NCBI RefSeq assembly: GCF_000340475.1
Contig: NZ_CM001792.1
Coordinates: 953,425-1,017,424, forward strand
Direction: 5' to 3'
Origin: Oceanobacillus kimchii X50
Lineage (GTDB): Bacteria; Bacillota; Bacilli; Bacillales; Amphibacillaceae
DNA length: 64,000 nucleotides
Positions 16,027 through 24,882 of this stretch are shown here, piece after piece; positions within the stretch are counted from its first letter, which is position 1; each line of letters begins with the position of its first letter. The position numbers and the translations under genes are program-made. The notes under the pieces were generated by a model, which was not told where the DNA came from, searched no databases, and saw nothing but the letters and a program-made list of their open reading frames with translations.

Positions 16027-16539
16027 GTGGGGATATTCTCGAGGATTTTTTCTAAAAACAAGAAAAATGAACCTGCACCAAAAGAAAGAGATGTATTGAC
16101 GATAAAAGTTGGAGACATTGTAACTTATGATTTAGTCGATTATGAAGTTGTTGGGAAAATAACATATCGATCTGGAAATTATGAATGGTATAGTTATCAA
16201 CTACTAGAAGGAAAGAATACAATTTGGTTAGCAGCAGAAATGGATGATGAATTGGAATTAGGAATTTATAAAAAAGTTACGTTGCCTGTTTCTAAGCCAT
16301 TTCCAAAAGAGCTTAGCCATGATGGGAATAAATACTATTTTGATGAATCTGGTACTGCTAGAATAATCGGTGAAGGAAGAAGTGCTAATTTACAAGGATC
16401 TGAAGTAGAATATGCAGAGTATACAGATGCAGATGAAGAAAATTTTATCAGTTTAGAAGTATGGGGATCTGAAGTAGAAGTAAGCGTAGGCTATCCAATC
16501 GAATCCTATGAAATTAAAATTATGGCTGGTTCATTGTAA
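16027..16539 (+). CDS. DUF4178 domain protein
   Basis: 170 aa counted from the GTG at 16027, which gives the usual start (M)GIFSRIFSKNKK and has GGGGTG 5 bases upstream; an ATG at 16012 is the alternative. The body is a beta-rich DUF4178 domain (VGDIVTYDLVDYEVVGKI, YEWYSYQLLEGKNTIWLAAE). It is soluble. Its function is not established, but members often neighbour PspA, DUF350 and spermidine synthase-like genes, as here. An ECF-type promoter starts right after its stop codon, so it may be only partly co-regulated with pspA. Confidence 0.8.
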   Translation: MGIFSRIFSKNKKNEPAPKERDVLTIKVGDIVTYDLVDYEVVGKITYRSGNYEWYSYQLLEGKNTIWLAAEMDDELELGIYKKVTLPVSKPFPKELSHDGNKYYFDESGTARIIGEGRSANLQGSEVEYAEYTDADEENFISLEVWGSEVEVSVGYPIESYEIKIMAGSL

Positions 16540-16545
16540 AATAAA

Positions 16546-16572
16546 TGAAACATAACGATGAGTTATTTCGTA
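16546..16572 (+). promoter_or_regulatory. ECF sigma (SigW-like) promoter of pspA
   Basis: TGAAAC (16546-16551), 17-base spacer, CGTATAA from 16569. This is the SigW-class consensus and lies about 60 bases before pspA. In B. subtilis the pspA homologue is SigW-controlled. Confidence 0.8.
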
Positions 16573-16630
16573 TAACATAACGACTACAAAAATGAATACA
16601 AATTGAATATAATTTGAAGGAGAGAGTAAT

Positions 16631-17302
16631 ATGTTTAAGTTTTTTAATCGAGTAAAGACAGTGGTAAGTTCAGAGTTAAATTCTGCTCTTGATAAAGCAG
16701 AAGACCCGGTGAAAATGTTGGATCAATACATGCGTGATATGGCAGAGGATATACGTGAAGTAGAAACTGCTGTTGCAAAACAAATATCCAATGAAAAAAT
16801 GTTGAAGCGCAAAGCTGATGATGCGAAGTCTATGATGGAAAAACGTCAGAAACAAGCTGAGCAAGCAATTGAAGCGGGAAATGATGATTTAGCTCGACGT
16901 GCGCTTCAAGATAAGAAAGAGCATGAAGCAACTGCAACTAGCTTGAATGAGTCTTGGACAACAGCGAAAAATGATTCTGAAGTTCTTAAATCCAAGTTAG
17001 ATGAAATGAAAAAGGAATACCAAGAAATGCAATTGAAAAAGGATTCTTTAAAAGCGCGTGCAGAATCAGCTAAAACTAGAACAAAAATTAATCGTACAAT
17101 GTCTTCTATTGGTAGTGATAGTTCTAAACAAGGATTTGAACGAATGGAAGAGAAAGTTATGCGTTATGAGGCTGAAGCGGAGACAAGTGATGCAATGTCT
17201 TACCAAAGCCGATCCTTGGATGATGAGTTTGAGGAATTAAATAAACAGAATGGTGTTGACGATGAGTTAGCAGCATTAAAAGCCAAAATGAATAAAGAGT
17301 AA
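16631..17302 (+). CDS. pspA: PspA/IM30-family membrane stress protein
   Basis: A 223-aa, almost entirely helical coiled-coil protein typical of PspA/Vipp1. The N-terminus MFKFFNRVKTVVSSELNSALDKAEDP is followed by DMAEDIREVETAVAKQ and long heptad regions to about residue 185. These proteins form ESCRT-III-like rods or rings on the inner membrane and counter membrane damage. It has AAGGAGAGAG before ATG 16631 and its own SigW-like promoter. It stands at the centre of a cluster with DUF4178, DUF4247, DUF350 and a membrane spermidine synthase. Confidence 0.93.
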   Translation: MFKFFNRVKTVVSSELNSALDKAEDPVKMLDQYMRDMAEDIREVETAVAKQISNEKMLKRKADDAKSMMEKRQKQAEQAIEAGNDDLARRALQDKKEHEATATSLNESWTTAKNDSEVLKSKLDEMKKEYQEMQLKKDSLKARAESAKTRTKINRTMSSIGSDSSKQGFERMEEKVMRYEAEAETSDAMSYQSRSLDDEFEELNKQNGVDDELAALKAKMNKE

Positions 17303-17313
17303 GTTGTTCTAGA

Positions 17314-17345
17314 AAAGGGCAGTGCTTTAATAGCTGCCCTTTCTT
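17314..17345 (+). terminator. Terminator/attenuator after pspA
   Basis: The stem AAAGGGCAG/CTGCCCTTT with an 11-base loop is followed by CTT. It probably makes pspA expression higher than the downstream genes by partial read-through. Confidence 0.7.
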
Positions 17346-17365
17346 AAAGGTGGAGGGGGATTGAT

Positions 17366-17977
17366 TTGTGTAAAAGATGGGTGTTATGTATAGGGATATT
17401 ATTGTTAATCCTGTTAGCAGCGTGTTCTTCAGAGGATGAGACAATCATGGCAGCGGATATCCCAGAAGAACCACAGAAACAAGAGATCAAGCAAATAATT
17501 GAAAATGCTGCTAACGAAAATGTTGAAATTGACGATGTTATTGAAGACGCATTTCCGCTGATGACAACTATAGAAGGTGACTCGAGTAATTCTGAAGTTT
17601 ATGCAACAACCAGGTTTACTTTGTCAGAGCTAAGTCTTCTACTTTCTAATGAGTTCCAAACGGAAGAGATTAGTGAAGTGAAGGATGATCAGCAGATCAT
17701 TATTTTTAATGATTTCTTTGTGACCTTACGTAAAAACGAAGCGGACCAAGAAGTATTGTTAATTGAAGTCGCTGGTGAGGAATTTGTAAGGAGAAATTAT
17801 TCTCCAAGCTTTTTAGGTACATATTTTTCCATCCGCTTGTTAGATAGTATGTTCGGAAACAATTGGAATCGTAGTTCGAATGGGGACTATTCTGGTATGG
17901 GAAGCTATGGAGGTTCTGGAGGCATTGGCCGTGGAAATACGACATTTAGAGGTGGCGGACCAGGAACAGGTAAATAA
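17366..17977 (+). CDS. DUF4247 lipoprotein
   Basis: A 203-aa lipoprotein. The N-terminal signal KRWVLCIGILLLILLAAC ends in the lipobox LAAC with Cys about 18 residues in. The mature part is acidic, with a conserved-looking strand region (TTRFTLSELSLLLS, IIIFNDFFVTLRKNE) and a Gly-rich C-terminal tail (GMGSYGGSGGIGRG). TTG 17366 is the likely start, behind GGTGGAGGGGGA. It fits DUF4247, a family found beside PspA and DUF350 genes. It is anchored outside the membrane and may sense or assist the DUF350/aminopropyltransferase pair; the role is unproven. Confidence 0.78.
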   Translation: MCKRWVLCIGILLLILLAACSSEDETIMAADIPEEPQKQEIKQIIENAANENVEIDDVIEDAFPLMTTIEGDSSNSEVYATTRFTLSELSLLLSNEFQTEEISEVKDDQQIIIFNDFFVTLRKNEADQEVLLIEVAGEEFVRRNYSPSFLGTYFSIRLLDSMFGNNWNRSSNGDYSGMGSYGGSGGIGRGNTTFRGGGPGTGK

Positions 17978-17992
17978 AAGGAAGGTGATTAT

Positions 17993-18388
17993 ATGGAATT
18001 GTTCATATCTACATTAGTTTATTTTGTTATCGCAATAATTATTGTTTTAGCTGGTTTATTTATATTTGAGAATATGACCCGTAAATATAAGGACATGGAA
18101 GAAGTAAAAAATGGAAATATAGCAGTTGCGTTATCTGTTATTGGAAAGATTGTAGGAATCTGTATTATTCTATCATTTGCAATCTATAATAGTGGTAGAT
18201 TTACCGATACGATCATTTGGGGTATTGTTGGTGTGGTACTACAAATGATAGCATATTGGCTATTCGATCTATTCACAAGAAATTTCTCAGTAGAAGAAGA
18301 GCTAAAGAAGAACAATATTGCCGTTGGAGTTATGTCAGTAGGAGTATCTATTGGCTTAGCGTTTGTAATCGGGGCATCGATTACATAA
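17993..18388 (+). CDS. DUF350 (YjfL-like) membrane protein
   Basis: A 131-aa protein with four hydrophobic segments arranged as two repeats (FVIAIIIVLAGLFIFENM and VALSVIGKIVGICIILSFA; IIWGIVGVVLQMIAYWLF and NNIAVGVMSVGVSIGLAFVIG). The internal duplication with N(I)AVA/NIAVG motifs is typical for DUF350. AAGGAAGGTGAT precedes ATG 17993. The family co-occurs with PspA and spermidine/glutathionylspermidine synthase-like proteins (for example E. coli yjfL beside yjfC). Its molecular job is unknown. Confidence 0.85.
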   Translation: MELFISTLVYFVIAIIIVLAGLFIFENMTRKYKDMEEVKNGNIAVALSVIGKIVGICIILSFAIYNSGRFTDTIIWGIVGVVLQMIAYWLFDLFTRNFSVEEELKKNNIAVGVMSVGVSIGLAFVIGASIT

Positions 18389-18403
18389 AAATAAGAAAAA
18401 TCG

Positions 18404-18430
18404 CAGCCAGGTATTTGCTTGGCTGTTTAT
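18404..18430 (+). terminator. Terminator-like hairpin between DUF350 and spermidine synthase
   Basis: The stem CAGCCA/TGGCTG is followed by a T-rich stretch. It may attenuate transcription into the last gene of the cluster. Confidence 0.5.
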
Positions 18431-18463
18431 TATTTTATTGTTTTTCTGGTGTGGAGTGGATGA

Positions 18464-20002
18464 ATGTTGAATGAGAAAGCAGTTAGACAAAGTAAGATTA
18501 TTTATTGGTCCTCGGGAATTGTTTCCATTTGTGGTATTATTTTCGAGGTTTTATTTGGAGCGTTAGGTTCGTACATTTTAGGCGATGGTGTTAAACAATA
18601 TACACTAACTATTTCCTTATTCTTAACTGGTATGGGAATAGGTGCTAGTTTAAGTGAGAAGTTTATGCGGAACTTAATCATTAAATTTATTTGGATTGAA
18701 TTTTGTGTAGCCCTCATTGGTGGTTTTTCTAGTTTTATTATGTTTGGTATTACCGCCTTTGCGCCAGCCGGAACGGATGCTTTTTACTTATATTCTATAA
18801 CGTTAATTGTCGGTGCCTTAACAGGTGTTGAATTACCCATTTTAATTCGTAAAGCAAATGAAATTGGTGTGACATTAAATAAAAGTACGGCTCGTGTGTT
18901 ATTTTCTGATTATGCTGGAGGCTTAATTGGAGGGGTATTATTTGTCTTCTTATTCCGTCCTTATTTTGGTATGGTCAAAACAGCATTTTTAGTTGGGTTG
19001 ATTAATTTAACAGTTGCATTAATCGTCTTATGGCTGTTCAGAAAAGAGATTCGGCATTTTATCGTACATGCTGTAATTGGAGTGGGTATTGGTGTGTTGT
19101 TAATTGTAGGGTTGTTCTTCGGTGAAGAAATGGCGTTTACTTTTGAACAAAAATTGTACCAAGATCCAATTATTCATATGGAAGATAGTAGTTATCAAAA
19201 AATCACAGTTACACATGATGAAGAAGATATCCGACTTTATTTGGATGGATCTTTGCAATTTAGCTCGGTCGATCAACATCGCTACCATGAAGTACTCGTC
19301 CATCCGGCAATGGCAAATGTAGATAATCCAGAGAATGTCCTTATCCTTGGTGGTGGCGATGGGATTGCGGCTAAGGAAGTTTTAAAGTATGAAGATGTGA
19401 AACAGATAACTCTCGTTGACTTAGATCCAGCAGTTGTGGAGTTGGCAAATACAAATCGACATTTGTTAAAGATTAATGAAGGGGCTTTAATGGATGAAAA
19501 TGTAAAAGTGAAAAACATGGACGCCTTTCAATTTTTAGAAGATACATCGGAATGGTATGATGTTATTCTTGTTGATTTGCCTGATCCAAATAATGAAAGT
19601 CTAAATAAGTTGTACACAAAGGAATTTTACTCCTTAGTACGCAATCACTTAAAACCTGAGGGAATGATTATGGTTCAAGCGACAAGTCCAGTCTTCGCTA
19701 GAGAAGTATATTGGACGATTTCAGAGACGATTAGTTCAACTGATTTGAATACGGAGAATTTGCATGTAGATGTACCAAGTTTTGGAAACTGGGGATTTGT
19801 CATGGCAAGTCGTGAGGAAATTGATTTAGATACAATGGAAATACCCGTTTCTACAAGTTTCCTAACTAATGATATGATGTCAGCACTAACTGCGTTTGGC
19901 AAGGATGAAGATCAAGAGATACCGAATTTTGAGTTAAAAGCAAATACACTAATTGATCCACACTTGATTCAAATATATGAAAAGGCATGGGAAAACTATT
20001 AA
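18464..20002 (+). CDS. Membrane-embedded spermidine synthase-like aminopropyltransferase
   Basis: A 512-aa fusion. The first ~215 residues hold about seven membrane segments. Residues ~230-510 form a spermidine synthase domain with ILGGGDGIAAKEVLKY (decarboxylated-AdoMet binding), LVDLDPAVVELA and VILVDLPDPNNESL. GGAG stands 7 bases before ATG 18464. Soluble spermidine synthases are about 280 aa, so the membrane part is an addition known from a subclass of SpeE-like proteins. The donor enzyme SpeD is encoded 3 kb away on the other strand. The acceptor might be putrescine or a membrane-associated amine; the latter is speculation. Confidence 0.85.
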   Translation: MLNEKAVRQSKIIYWSSGIVSICGIIFEVLFGALGSYILGDGVKQYTLTISLFLTGMGIGASLSEKFMRNLIIKFIWIEFCVALIGGFSSFIMFGITAFAPAGTDAFYLYSITLIVGALTGVELPILIRKANEIGVTLNKSTARVLFSDYAGGLIGGVLFVFLFRPYFGMVKTAFLVGLINLTVALIVLWLFRKEIRHFIVHAVIGVGIGVLLIVGLFFGEEMAFTFEQKLYQDPIIHMEDSSYQKITVTHDEEDIRLYLDGSLQFSSVDQHRYHEVLVHPAMANVDNPENVLILGGGDGIAAKEVLKYEDVKQITLVDLDPAVVELANTNRHLLKINEGALMDENVKVKNMDAFQFLEDTSEWYDVILVDLPDPNNESLNKLYTKEFYSLVRNHLKPEGMIMVQATSPVFAREVYWTISETISSTDLNTENLHVDVPSFGNWGFVMASREEIDLDTMEIPVSTSFLTNDMMSALTAFGKDEDQEIPNFELKANTLIDPHLIQIYEKAWENY

Positions 20003-20007
20003 CTTAG

Positions 20008-20053
20008 AAGTCCCGGAAAACACTTAACATTAGTTGTTTTCTAGGGGCTTTTT
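20008..20053 (+). terminator. Terminator after the spermidine synthase gene
   Basis: An imperfect stem GTCCC-GGAAAAC/GTTTTC-GGGGC is followed by TTTTT. Confidence 0.7.
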
Positions 20054-20266
20054 AAATTGGTGAGTTTTGTCCAAAAAATTATTAACTAATGAAAGTGAAA
20101 TTAGAATTTTTACGGTAGACAAGGGGATTTTATTCATTCTTATAAATCTGAATATTATATTTACTCCATATATATTAAAAAATTTTAATAATAGGTTTAT
20201 AATGGAGGTATAAGGGGTTAATGTTTTATTTAAGTTTTAAAATTTTGGGGGATAAGGACGGATAAA

Positions 20267-21775
20267 ATGAGTAACAAACATACGCAAGCAGACGTTATCT
20301 TAATTGGTGCTGGAATTATGAGTGCTACATTAGGATCTCTTCTGAAAGAACTATCACCAGATTTAGAAATTAGAGTATTTGAGAAGCTCGAAAATCCTGG
20401 AGAAGAAAGCTCCAATGAATGGAATAATGCTGGTACAGGGCATTCGGCATTATGTGAGCTTAACTATACTTCCGAAAAAAAAGATGGATCCATCGATATC
20501 AATAAAGCGGTGAACATCAATGAACAGTTTCAACTTTCGAGACAGTTTTGGTCTTATCTTGTAAACCGTAAGTTGATACGCAATCCTGAAGAGTTTATCA
20601 GAGCATTACCACATATAAGCTTAGTACAAGGTGAGGATAATGTGAATTTCCTTAGAAAGCGCTTCAAAGCGCTGGTGAATCATCCATTATTTAAAGGGAT
20701 GGAGTTCACAGATGATAAAGAAATGCTAAAAGAGTGGATGCCACTGATTATGAATGATCGAGACACAAATGAACCTATTGCAGCGACAAAAATTGATTCT
20801 GGAACGGATGTTAATTTCGGTGCTCTAACACGTCTTTTGTTTCAAGAATTAGATCGAACAGGAATTGATGTGAATTACAATCATAGTGTAGAAGATATTA
20901 AACGAAATAGTGAAGGGTTATGGGAAGTAAAAGTTCATGATATGAAGGATGAAAAGATTGAATATCATACTGCTAAATTCGTCTTTATCGGTGCTGGAGG
21001 AGGAAGTTTACCATTACTTCAAAAAACGGGTATTAAAGAATCCAAGCATATCGGAGGCTTCCCAGTTAGTGGATTATTTATGGTATGTAATAATCCCGAC
21101 GTAATCGAGCAGCACCATGCTAAAGTCTATGGTAAAGCTAAAGTGGGGGCACCGCCAATGTCTGTTCCACATCTCGATACGCGGTTTATTGAAGGGGAAA
21201 AATCATTACTATTTGGCCCTTTTGCAGGTTTTTCGCCAAAGTTTCTAAAAACAGGGTCCTTATTTGATTTAATACATTCTGTTAAGTCGGATAACCTTTT
21301 TACCATGCTTTCTGCTGGAATGAAGGAATTGCCGCTAACAAAATACCTTGTTCAACAAGTTGTCTTATCTAATGAAAAGCGTATGGAAGAATTGAGGGAG
21401 TTTATTCCAAATGCACAAAGTAAAGATTGGGATGTGGTTATAGCTGGCCAGCGTGTCCAAGTAATTAAAGATACAGAAGATGGAGGCAAAGGTACACTGC
21501 AATTTGGAACAGAAGTTGTTTGTGGTGAGGATGGGTCCGTGGCAGCTTTACTAGGTGCTTCCCCAGGGGCTTCTACTGCAGTACATGTGATGCTAGAAGT
21601 AATAAAAAAATGTTTCCCTGAACATTTGCAAGAATGGGAACCAAAAATCAAAGAGATGATACCTTCATATGGTATAGCACTTTCTGAGAATCCAGAGTTA
21701 TATAAAAAGATTGAGGTATCTATTGAACAGGCACTCGGTTTAAAGAGCGAAGAGCCTATGATGATACCTTCATAA
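20267..21775 (+). CDS. mqo: Malate:quinone oxidoreductase
   Basis: A 502-aa FAD enzyme that oxidises malate to oxaloacetate and passes electrons to the quinone pool at the inner face of the membrane. The N-terminal dinucleotide fold [17 protein letters not shown] (residues ~10-26), [18 protein letters not shown] near 50 and [15 protein letters not shown] near 240 are characteristic of Mqo, as is the length. A TATAAT box at 20197-20202 may be its -10 element. It is a single-gene unit bounded by terminators on both sides. Confidence 0.95.
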   Translation: MSNKHTQADVILIGAGIMSATLGSLLKELSPDLEIRVFEKLENPGEESSNEWNNAGTGHSALCELNYTSEKKDGSIDINKAVNINEQFQLSRQFWSYLVNRKLIRNPEEFIRALPHISLVQGEDNVNFLRKRFKALVNHPLFKGMEFTDDKEMLKEWMPLIMNDRDTNEPIAATKIDSGTDVNFGALTRLLFQELDRTGIDVNYNHSVEDIKRNSEGLWEVKVHDMKDEKIEYHTAKFVFIGAGGGSLPLLQKTGIKESKHIGGFPVSGLFMVCNNPDVIEQHHAKVYGKAKVGAPPMSVPHLDTRFIEGEKSLLFGPFAGFSPKFLKTGSLFDLIHSVKSDNLFTMLSAGMKELPLTKYLVQQVVLSNEKRMEELREFIPNAQSKDWDVVIAGQRVQVIKDTEDGGKGTLQFGTEVVCGEDGSVAALLGASPGASTAVHVMLEVIKKCFPEHLQEWEPKIKEMIPSYGIALSENPELYKKIEVSIEQALGLKSEEPMMIPS

Positions 21776-21795
21776 TAGAAACAAAGTTGATATGA

Positions 21796-21828
21796 AAAGG
21801 TCTGTGATTTAATTTCACAGACCTTTTT
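21796..21828 (+). terminator. Terminator of mqo
   Basis: Perfect stem AAAGGTCTGTGA/TCACAGACCTTT followed by T residues. Confidence 0.9.
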
Positions 21829-21973
21829 CTATCCTATAACAAATAAAGATGATGGATTTGTCTACCTTTACATCTTTATTTCATTCTATTAACGCCGGCT
21901 AAAAGAAGTAGTCTCCTATGCGTAATTTATATTAGAAAAAAATATAAACATAAACACATAGGAGGTTTTTATC

Positions 21974-22495
21974 ATTAAGTATTTAGCATCACTCACACTA
22001 CTAACTATTACATTAGGATTAGTACTATTTTCAAACGAAGCACATGCAAGCAGTAACTATACGGTGCAATCGGGAGATGTTCTATCCAAAATCTCAAAGG
22101 AACATAATGTTGATGTTGCAACATTATTAGAGTTTAATACATCCATAACAAATCCGGATATTATTTTTGCTGGTCAGTCGATTACGATTCCAGATGCAAA
22201 AGGAGAGAAATTCAATGTAACTGCTTATACAGCAGGCTATGAATCTACCGGGAAAGAACCTGGTGATCCAGCCTATGGTATTACCGCATCAGGTACAGAA
22301 GTGCAAGAGGGACAAACTATCGCTTGTCCAGAATCAATGTCATTTGGAACTAAAGTATATATACCATATTTTGATAATACATTTACTTGTGAAGATAGGG
22401 GAAGTGCTGTTTCAGAAGGAGACTTAGATGTATATATGTCAGATGTGGATGAAGCAATAGAATTTGGTGTAAAAGAATTACAAGTCCAGTATTAG
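21974..22495 (+). CDS. Secreted LysM-3D domain cell-wall protein, apparent ATT start
   Basis: The protein is 174 aa if translation begins at ATT 21974. AGGAGG lies at 21960-21965, 8 bases before it. Translation from there gives a perfect signal peptide (KYLASLTLLTITLGLVLFSNEAHA), then a LysM domain (SNYTVQSGDVLSKISKEHN, ~residues 26-70) and a C-terminal 3D domain (YGITASGTEVQEGQTIAC, DRGSA, DVYMSD). No ATG, GTG or TTG exists in frame between the stop at 21959 and GTG 22064, and starting at GTG would delete the export signal and cut the LysM domain. The architecture resembles B. subtilis YocH, a peptidoglycan hydrolase-type protein. An ATG-to-ATT change, with low-level initiation, is the simplest reading. 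Confidence 0.82.
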   Translation: MKYLASLTLLTITLGLVLFSNEAHASSNYTVQSGDVLSKISKEHNVDVATLLEFNTSITNPDIIFAGQSITIPDAKGEKFNVTAYTAGYESTGKEPGDPAYGITASGTEVQEGQTIACPESMSFGTKVYIPYFDNTFTCEDRGSAVSEGDLDVYMSDVDEAIEFGVKELQVQY

Positions 22496-22899
22496 GTGAA
22501 TTCTATTTCATAAATATAATTAATTATTATAATATAGCTTTACTAGCTAGATTTATGAAGATAAAATCTATGTTGGGATAAATATGTAATACTTTTTGAA
22601 TCTGAACTTTCATTCTAGTTCTTTAAGTTAATAATTTGACATTCTACTGATATAGGAAACAATACAATATTGATAACATCTGAACCTTCCAACTTTTAGT
22701 TGGGAGGTTTTTATGAGGGTTTTAGCCTCATGACAAAGGTTATATTTTCAATTTACATTGTTTTATATTTATGTATAATGACCCCTTTTTAATGATTTAA
22801 CATATGTAGAGAAAAATACTTGATATAATGTAGAGATATAACAATAAAAGGAGAATTTTGTAATTAAAGTCGATGACAAATGGATGGAGGAGGAAAAGT
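22496..22899. other. Intergenic region before tnrA
   Basis: About 400 AT-rich bases. They contain the terminator at 22684-22712 and a TATAAT-like box near 22831, but no gene. Confidence 0.5.
22684..22712 (+). terminator. Rho-independent terminator
   Basis: The stem ACCTTCCAAC/GTTGGGAGGT with a 5-base loop is followed by TTTTTAT, about 190 bases after the LysM-3D gene. Confidence 0.8.
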
Positions 22900-23202
22900 A
22901 TGACCTCATATAAACATAAAAAAGTCATTACCATTGGGATTGTGAATGAATTAACTGGTCTTTCTGTACGGCAAATTCGTTATTATGAAGAGTGCGGATT
23001 AATTTACCCAGATAGATCGAAAAATGGTACAAGAAAATACTCCTTCTCTGATATTGAGACACTGATGAATATTGCAGAGCAGCGAGAAGAAGGTGTACAA
23101 ACGAGAGAAATAAAACATAATATGCTGAAAAAGAAAAACAAGCAAAAAGTTAAGGAAGAGATGCTTCGTGGTCAGATTAATGCACATTTTCATCAACGAT
23201 AA
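22900..23202 (+). CDS. tnrA: TnrA-type MerR-family nitrogen regulator
   Basis: A 100-aa MerR-type protein with [40 protein letters not shown] at residues ~9-50, which is nearly the TnrA/GlnR winged-helix sequence. The C-terminal [12 protein letters not shown] matches the TnrA tail that binds feedback-inhibited glutamine synthetase (GlnR has a different tail). TnrA activates or represses nitrogen genes when glutamine is scarce. ATG 22900 follows GGAGGAGG. It is a lone gene, not next to glnA. A perfect TnrA box lies 58 bases after its stop, in front of the following operon. Confidence 0.92.
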   Translation: MTSYKHKKVITIGIVNELTGLSVRQIRYYEECGLIYPDRSKNGTRKYSFSDIETLMNIAEQREEGVQTREIKHNMLKKKNKQKVKEEMLRGQINAHFHQR

Positions 23203-23259
23203 AATGTGGTAGCAAAACTGTAGGTTGGTAGATTCTCATTTTTTAATTAAAAATTTTAT

Positions 23260-23276
23260 TGTTAGAAAATCTAACA
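23260..23276. promoter_or_regulatory. TnrA/GlnR box
   Basis: TGTTAGAAAATCTAACA fits TGTNA-N7-TNACA at every position and is a full palindrome. A plausible -10 (TAATGT, 23308-23313) puts the site centre near -51, the usual place for TnrA activation. Confidence 0.88.
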
Positions 23277-23410
23277 AAGTAATTGCAGTATTATAGGAAA
23301 TCCTTTTTAATGTATAAGTATAAAATAAAATAATTGAATCTTTAGATAATACTAAATTACTAGACTATTATCTTAAATTAATTATATCTAGAAAAAAAGG
23401 AGGAGTTATA

Positions 23411-24127
23411 GTGGAAGCAACAATGATATTTGCAAATAGTCCTATAGTATGGTTGTTCGCTTTATTAGTTATTAGTGTGGTAGCTTTTCAAGGAATAAAA
23501 TTCATTTTATTAGCGTTAAAAACGAGTCCTAGTGTAGGAATGACGAAAGAGGAAGCTAAGAGTGCACTTAAAGTTGGAGCGATAAATGCAATTGGTCCTT
23601 CATTAGGTATTATTATTGTTGCAATATCATTAATTGCTTTACTAGGAGAGCCACTTACCTTAATGCGAATCGGTATAATTGGCTCCGCAGGGATTGAGGC
23701 TACAGGAGCTCAGCTTGCATCTTCATCTGCAGGTGTTGAGCTAGGGACATCAGCCTTTACCAATGAGGTATTTACATTAGTAGTGTGGGTATTATGCTTA
23801 GGTGGTATCGGCTGGTTATTAGTTGTTACACTATTTACAAAGTCACTTGGAAAAATGCAAACAAAAATTGTTAGTAAGAATAAAAATAAGGAATTTCCAA
23901 TCATGATTATCCTCTCGACAGCAGCTATGTTAGGTATTTTTAGTAATTTTGTGATGGATGAAATGGCAAAAGGAGTGATGAGTGCAGCTGTTATTTTTGC
24001 ATCAGGTATCGCGATGATTCTTGTCTCTTTAATTGCTAACAAATTCAAGAAACTCAATTGGTTAAATGAATACTCCTTAGGAATATCAATTATTGTTGGG
24101 CTGTCTGTCAGTTATATGATGTTGTAA
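23411..24127 (+). CDS. DUF5058 family membrane protein (transporter component)
   Basis: A 238-aa membrane protein with about six hydrophobic segments (VWLFALLVISVVAFQGIKFI, GPSLGIIIVAISLIALLG, and others) and the family-like GxGIEATGAQLA and LGTSAFTNEVFTLVVWVLCL stretches. The GTG start has AAAGGAGGAG before it. It is followed by a second small membrane protein and an M20 amidohydrolase, a combination suggesting a two-component permease that imports the hydrolase substrate. The TnrA box 134 bases upstream indicates nitrogen-limited expression. The transported compound is unknown. Confidence 0.75.
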   Translation: MEATMIFANSPIVWLFALLVISVVAFQGIKFILLALKTSPSVGMTKEEAKSALKVGAINAIGPSLGIIIVAISLIALLGEPLTLMRIGIIGSAGIEATGAQLASSSAGVELGTSAFTNEVFTLVVWVLCLGGIGWLLVVTLFTKSLGKMQTKIVSKNKNKEFPIMIILSTAAMLGIFSNFVMDEMAKGVMSAAVIFASGIAMILVSLIANKFKKLNWLNEYSLGISIIVGLSVSYMML

Positions 24128-24154
24128 TTTAGATGAAAGAGGAGATGATTTTGA

Positions 24155-24865
24155 ATGGAAGTAAGTAGAAGAGTCATAGAAACGGAAGAGGAAAATTCAG
24201 CCATGGCATTAAGTATGTCAATCTTTCACCAACGATCTCATTTTTGGGGTAGGATAACCATTTGGACTGTAATCCTACTAACCATTAGCTTACCTTTTAC
24301 TTTATCATTTTATCTTGGTTATCATCCTGGATGGCAATCAATATTAACTGGATTTTTGGCATATGCATCTGTAGTAGGAGTAATTTGGTTTGTCGAACCA
24401 ATTTCATATTATCCAACACTTGGAGTATCGGGAACATATATGGCATTTCTTAGTGGAAACATCGCAAATATGTGTTTGCCATCAGCAGCTGCTGCACAGA
24501 ATGCAATAGGAACGGATCCTGGTTCTAAAAAAGGAGAAATTGCAGCTGCATTAGCAATTGGTGCTGCTTCCATTGTAAATTTAATATTTTTAATTATGAT
24601 TATTTTAGGAGGATCCTATGTCCTTTCAATTATTCCCGAGTCTTTGAAATCCGTGTTTCCCTATATTGTACCTTCTATATTTGGTGGGATATTTGCACAA
24701 TTCGCATTGAAAAAACCACTATATGGGGGGATAGCAATTTCGATTGCTTTATTGCTATATCTACTCTCTATACCAACGTTAATTAAAGGACTGTTATGTA
24801 TCATTTGCACTGTTTCTATCGTACTTTTAATTGAGAAAAAGAAATTTAAAAATAAAGTAGCATAA
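24155..24865 (+). CDS. Membrane protein, probable partner of the DUF5058 protein
   Basis: A 236-aa protein with an N-terminal cytosolic stretch (~35 residues) and six or seven membrane segments. It has the striking motif TLGVSGTYMAFLSGNIANMCLPSAAAAQNAIG in the middle, Ala-rich and with an NxxN pair, that could line a substrate path. GAGGAGATGATTTTGA precedes ATG 24155. It starts 28 bases after the DUF5058 gene and 18 bases before the amidohydrolase gene, so the three form one operon. I do not recognise a named transporter family with confidence. Confidence 0.7.
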   Translation: MEVSRRVIETEEENSAMALSMSIFHQRSHFWGRITIWTVILLTISLPFTLSFYLGYHPGWQSILTGFLAYASVVGVIWFVEPISYYPTLGVSGTYMAFLSGNIANMCLPSAAAAQNAIGTDPGSKKGEIAAALAIGAASIVNLIFLIMIILGGSYVLSIIPESLKSVFPYIVPSIFGGIFAQFALKKPLYGGIAISIALLLYLLSIPTLIKGLLCIICTVSIVLLIEKKKFKNKVA

Positions 24866-24882
24866 TTTTAGGAGGCTGTTTC

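Noticed and set aside
22843..22857. TGTAGAGATATAACA upstream of tnrA as a TnrA autoregulatory site
   Set aside because: The spacer is two bases too short and the fifth position is G, so it does not fit TGTNA-N7-TNACA.
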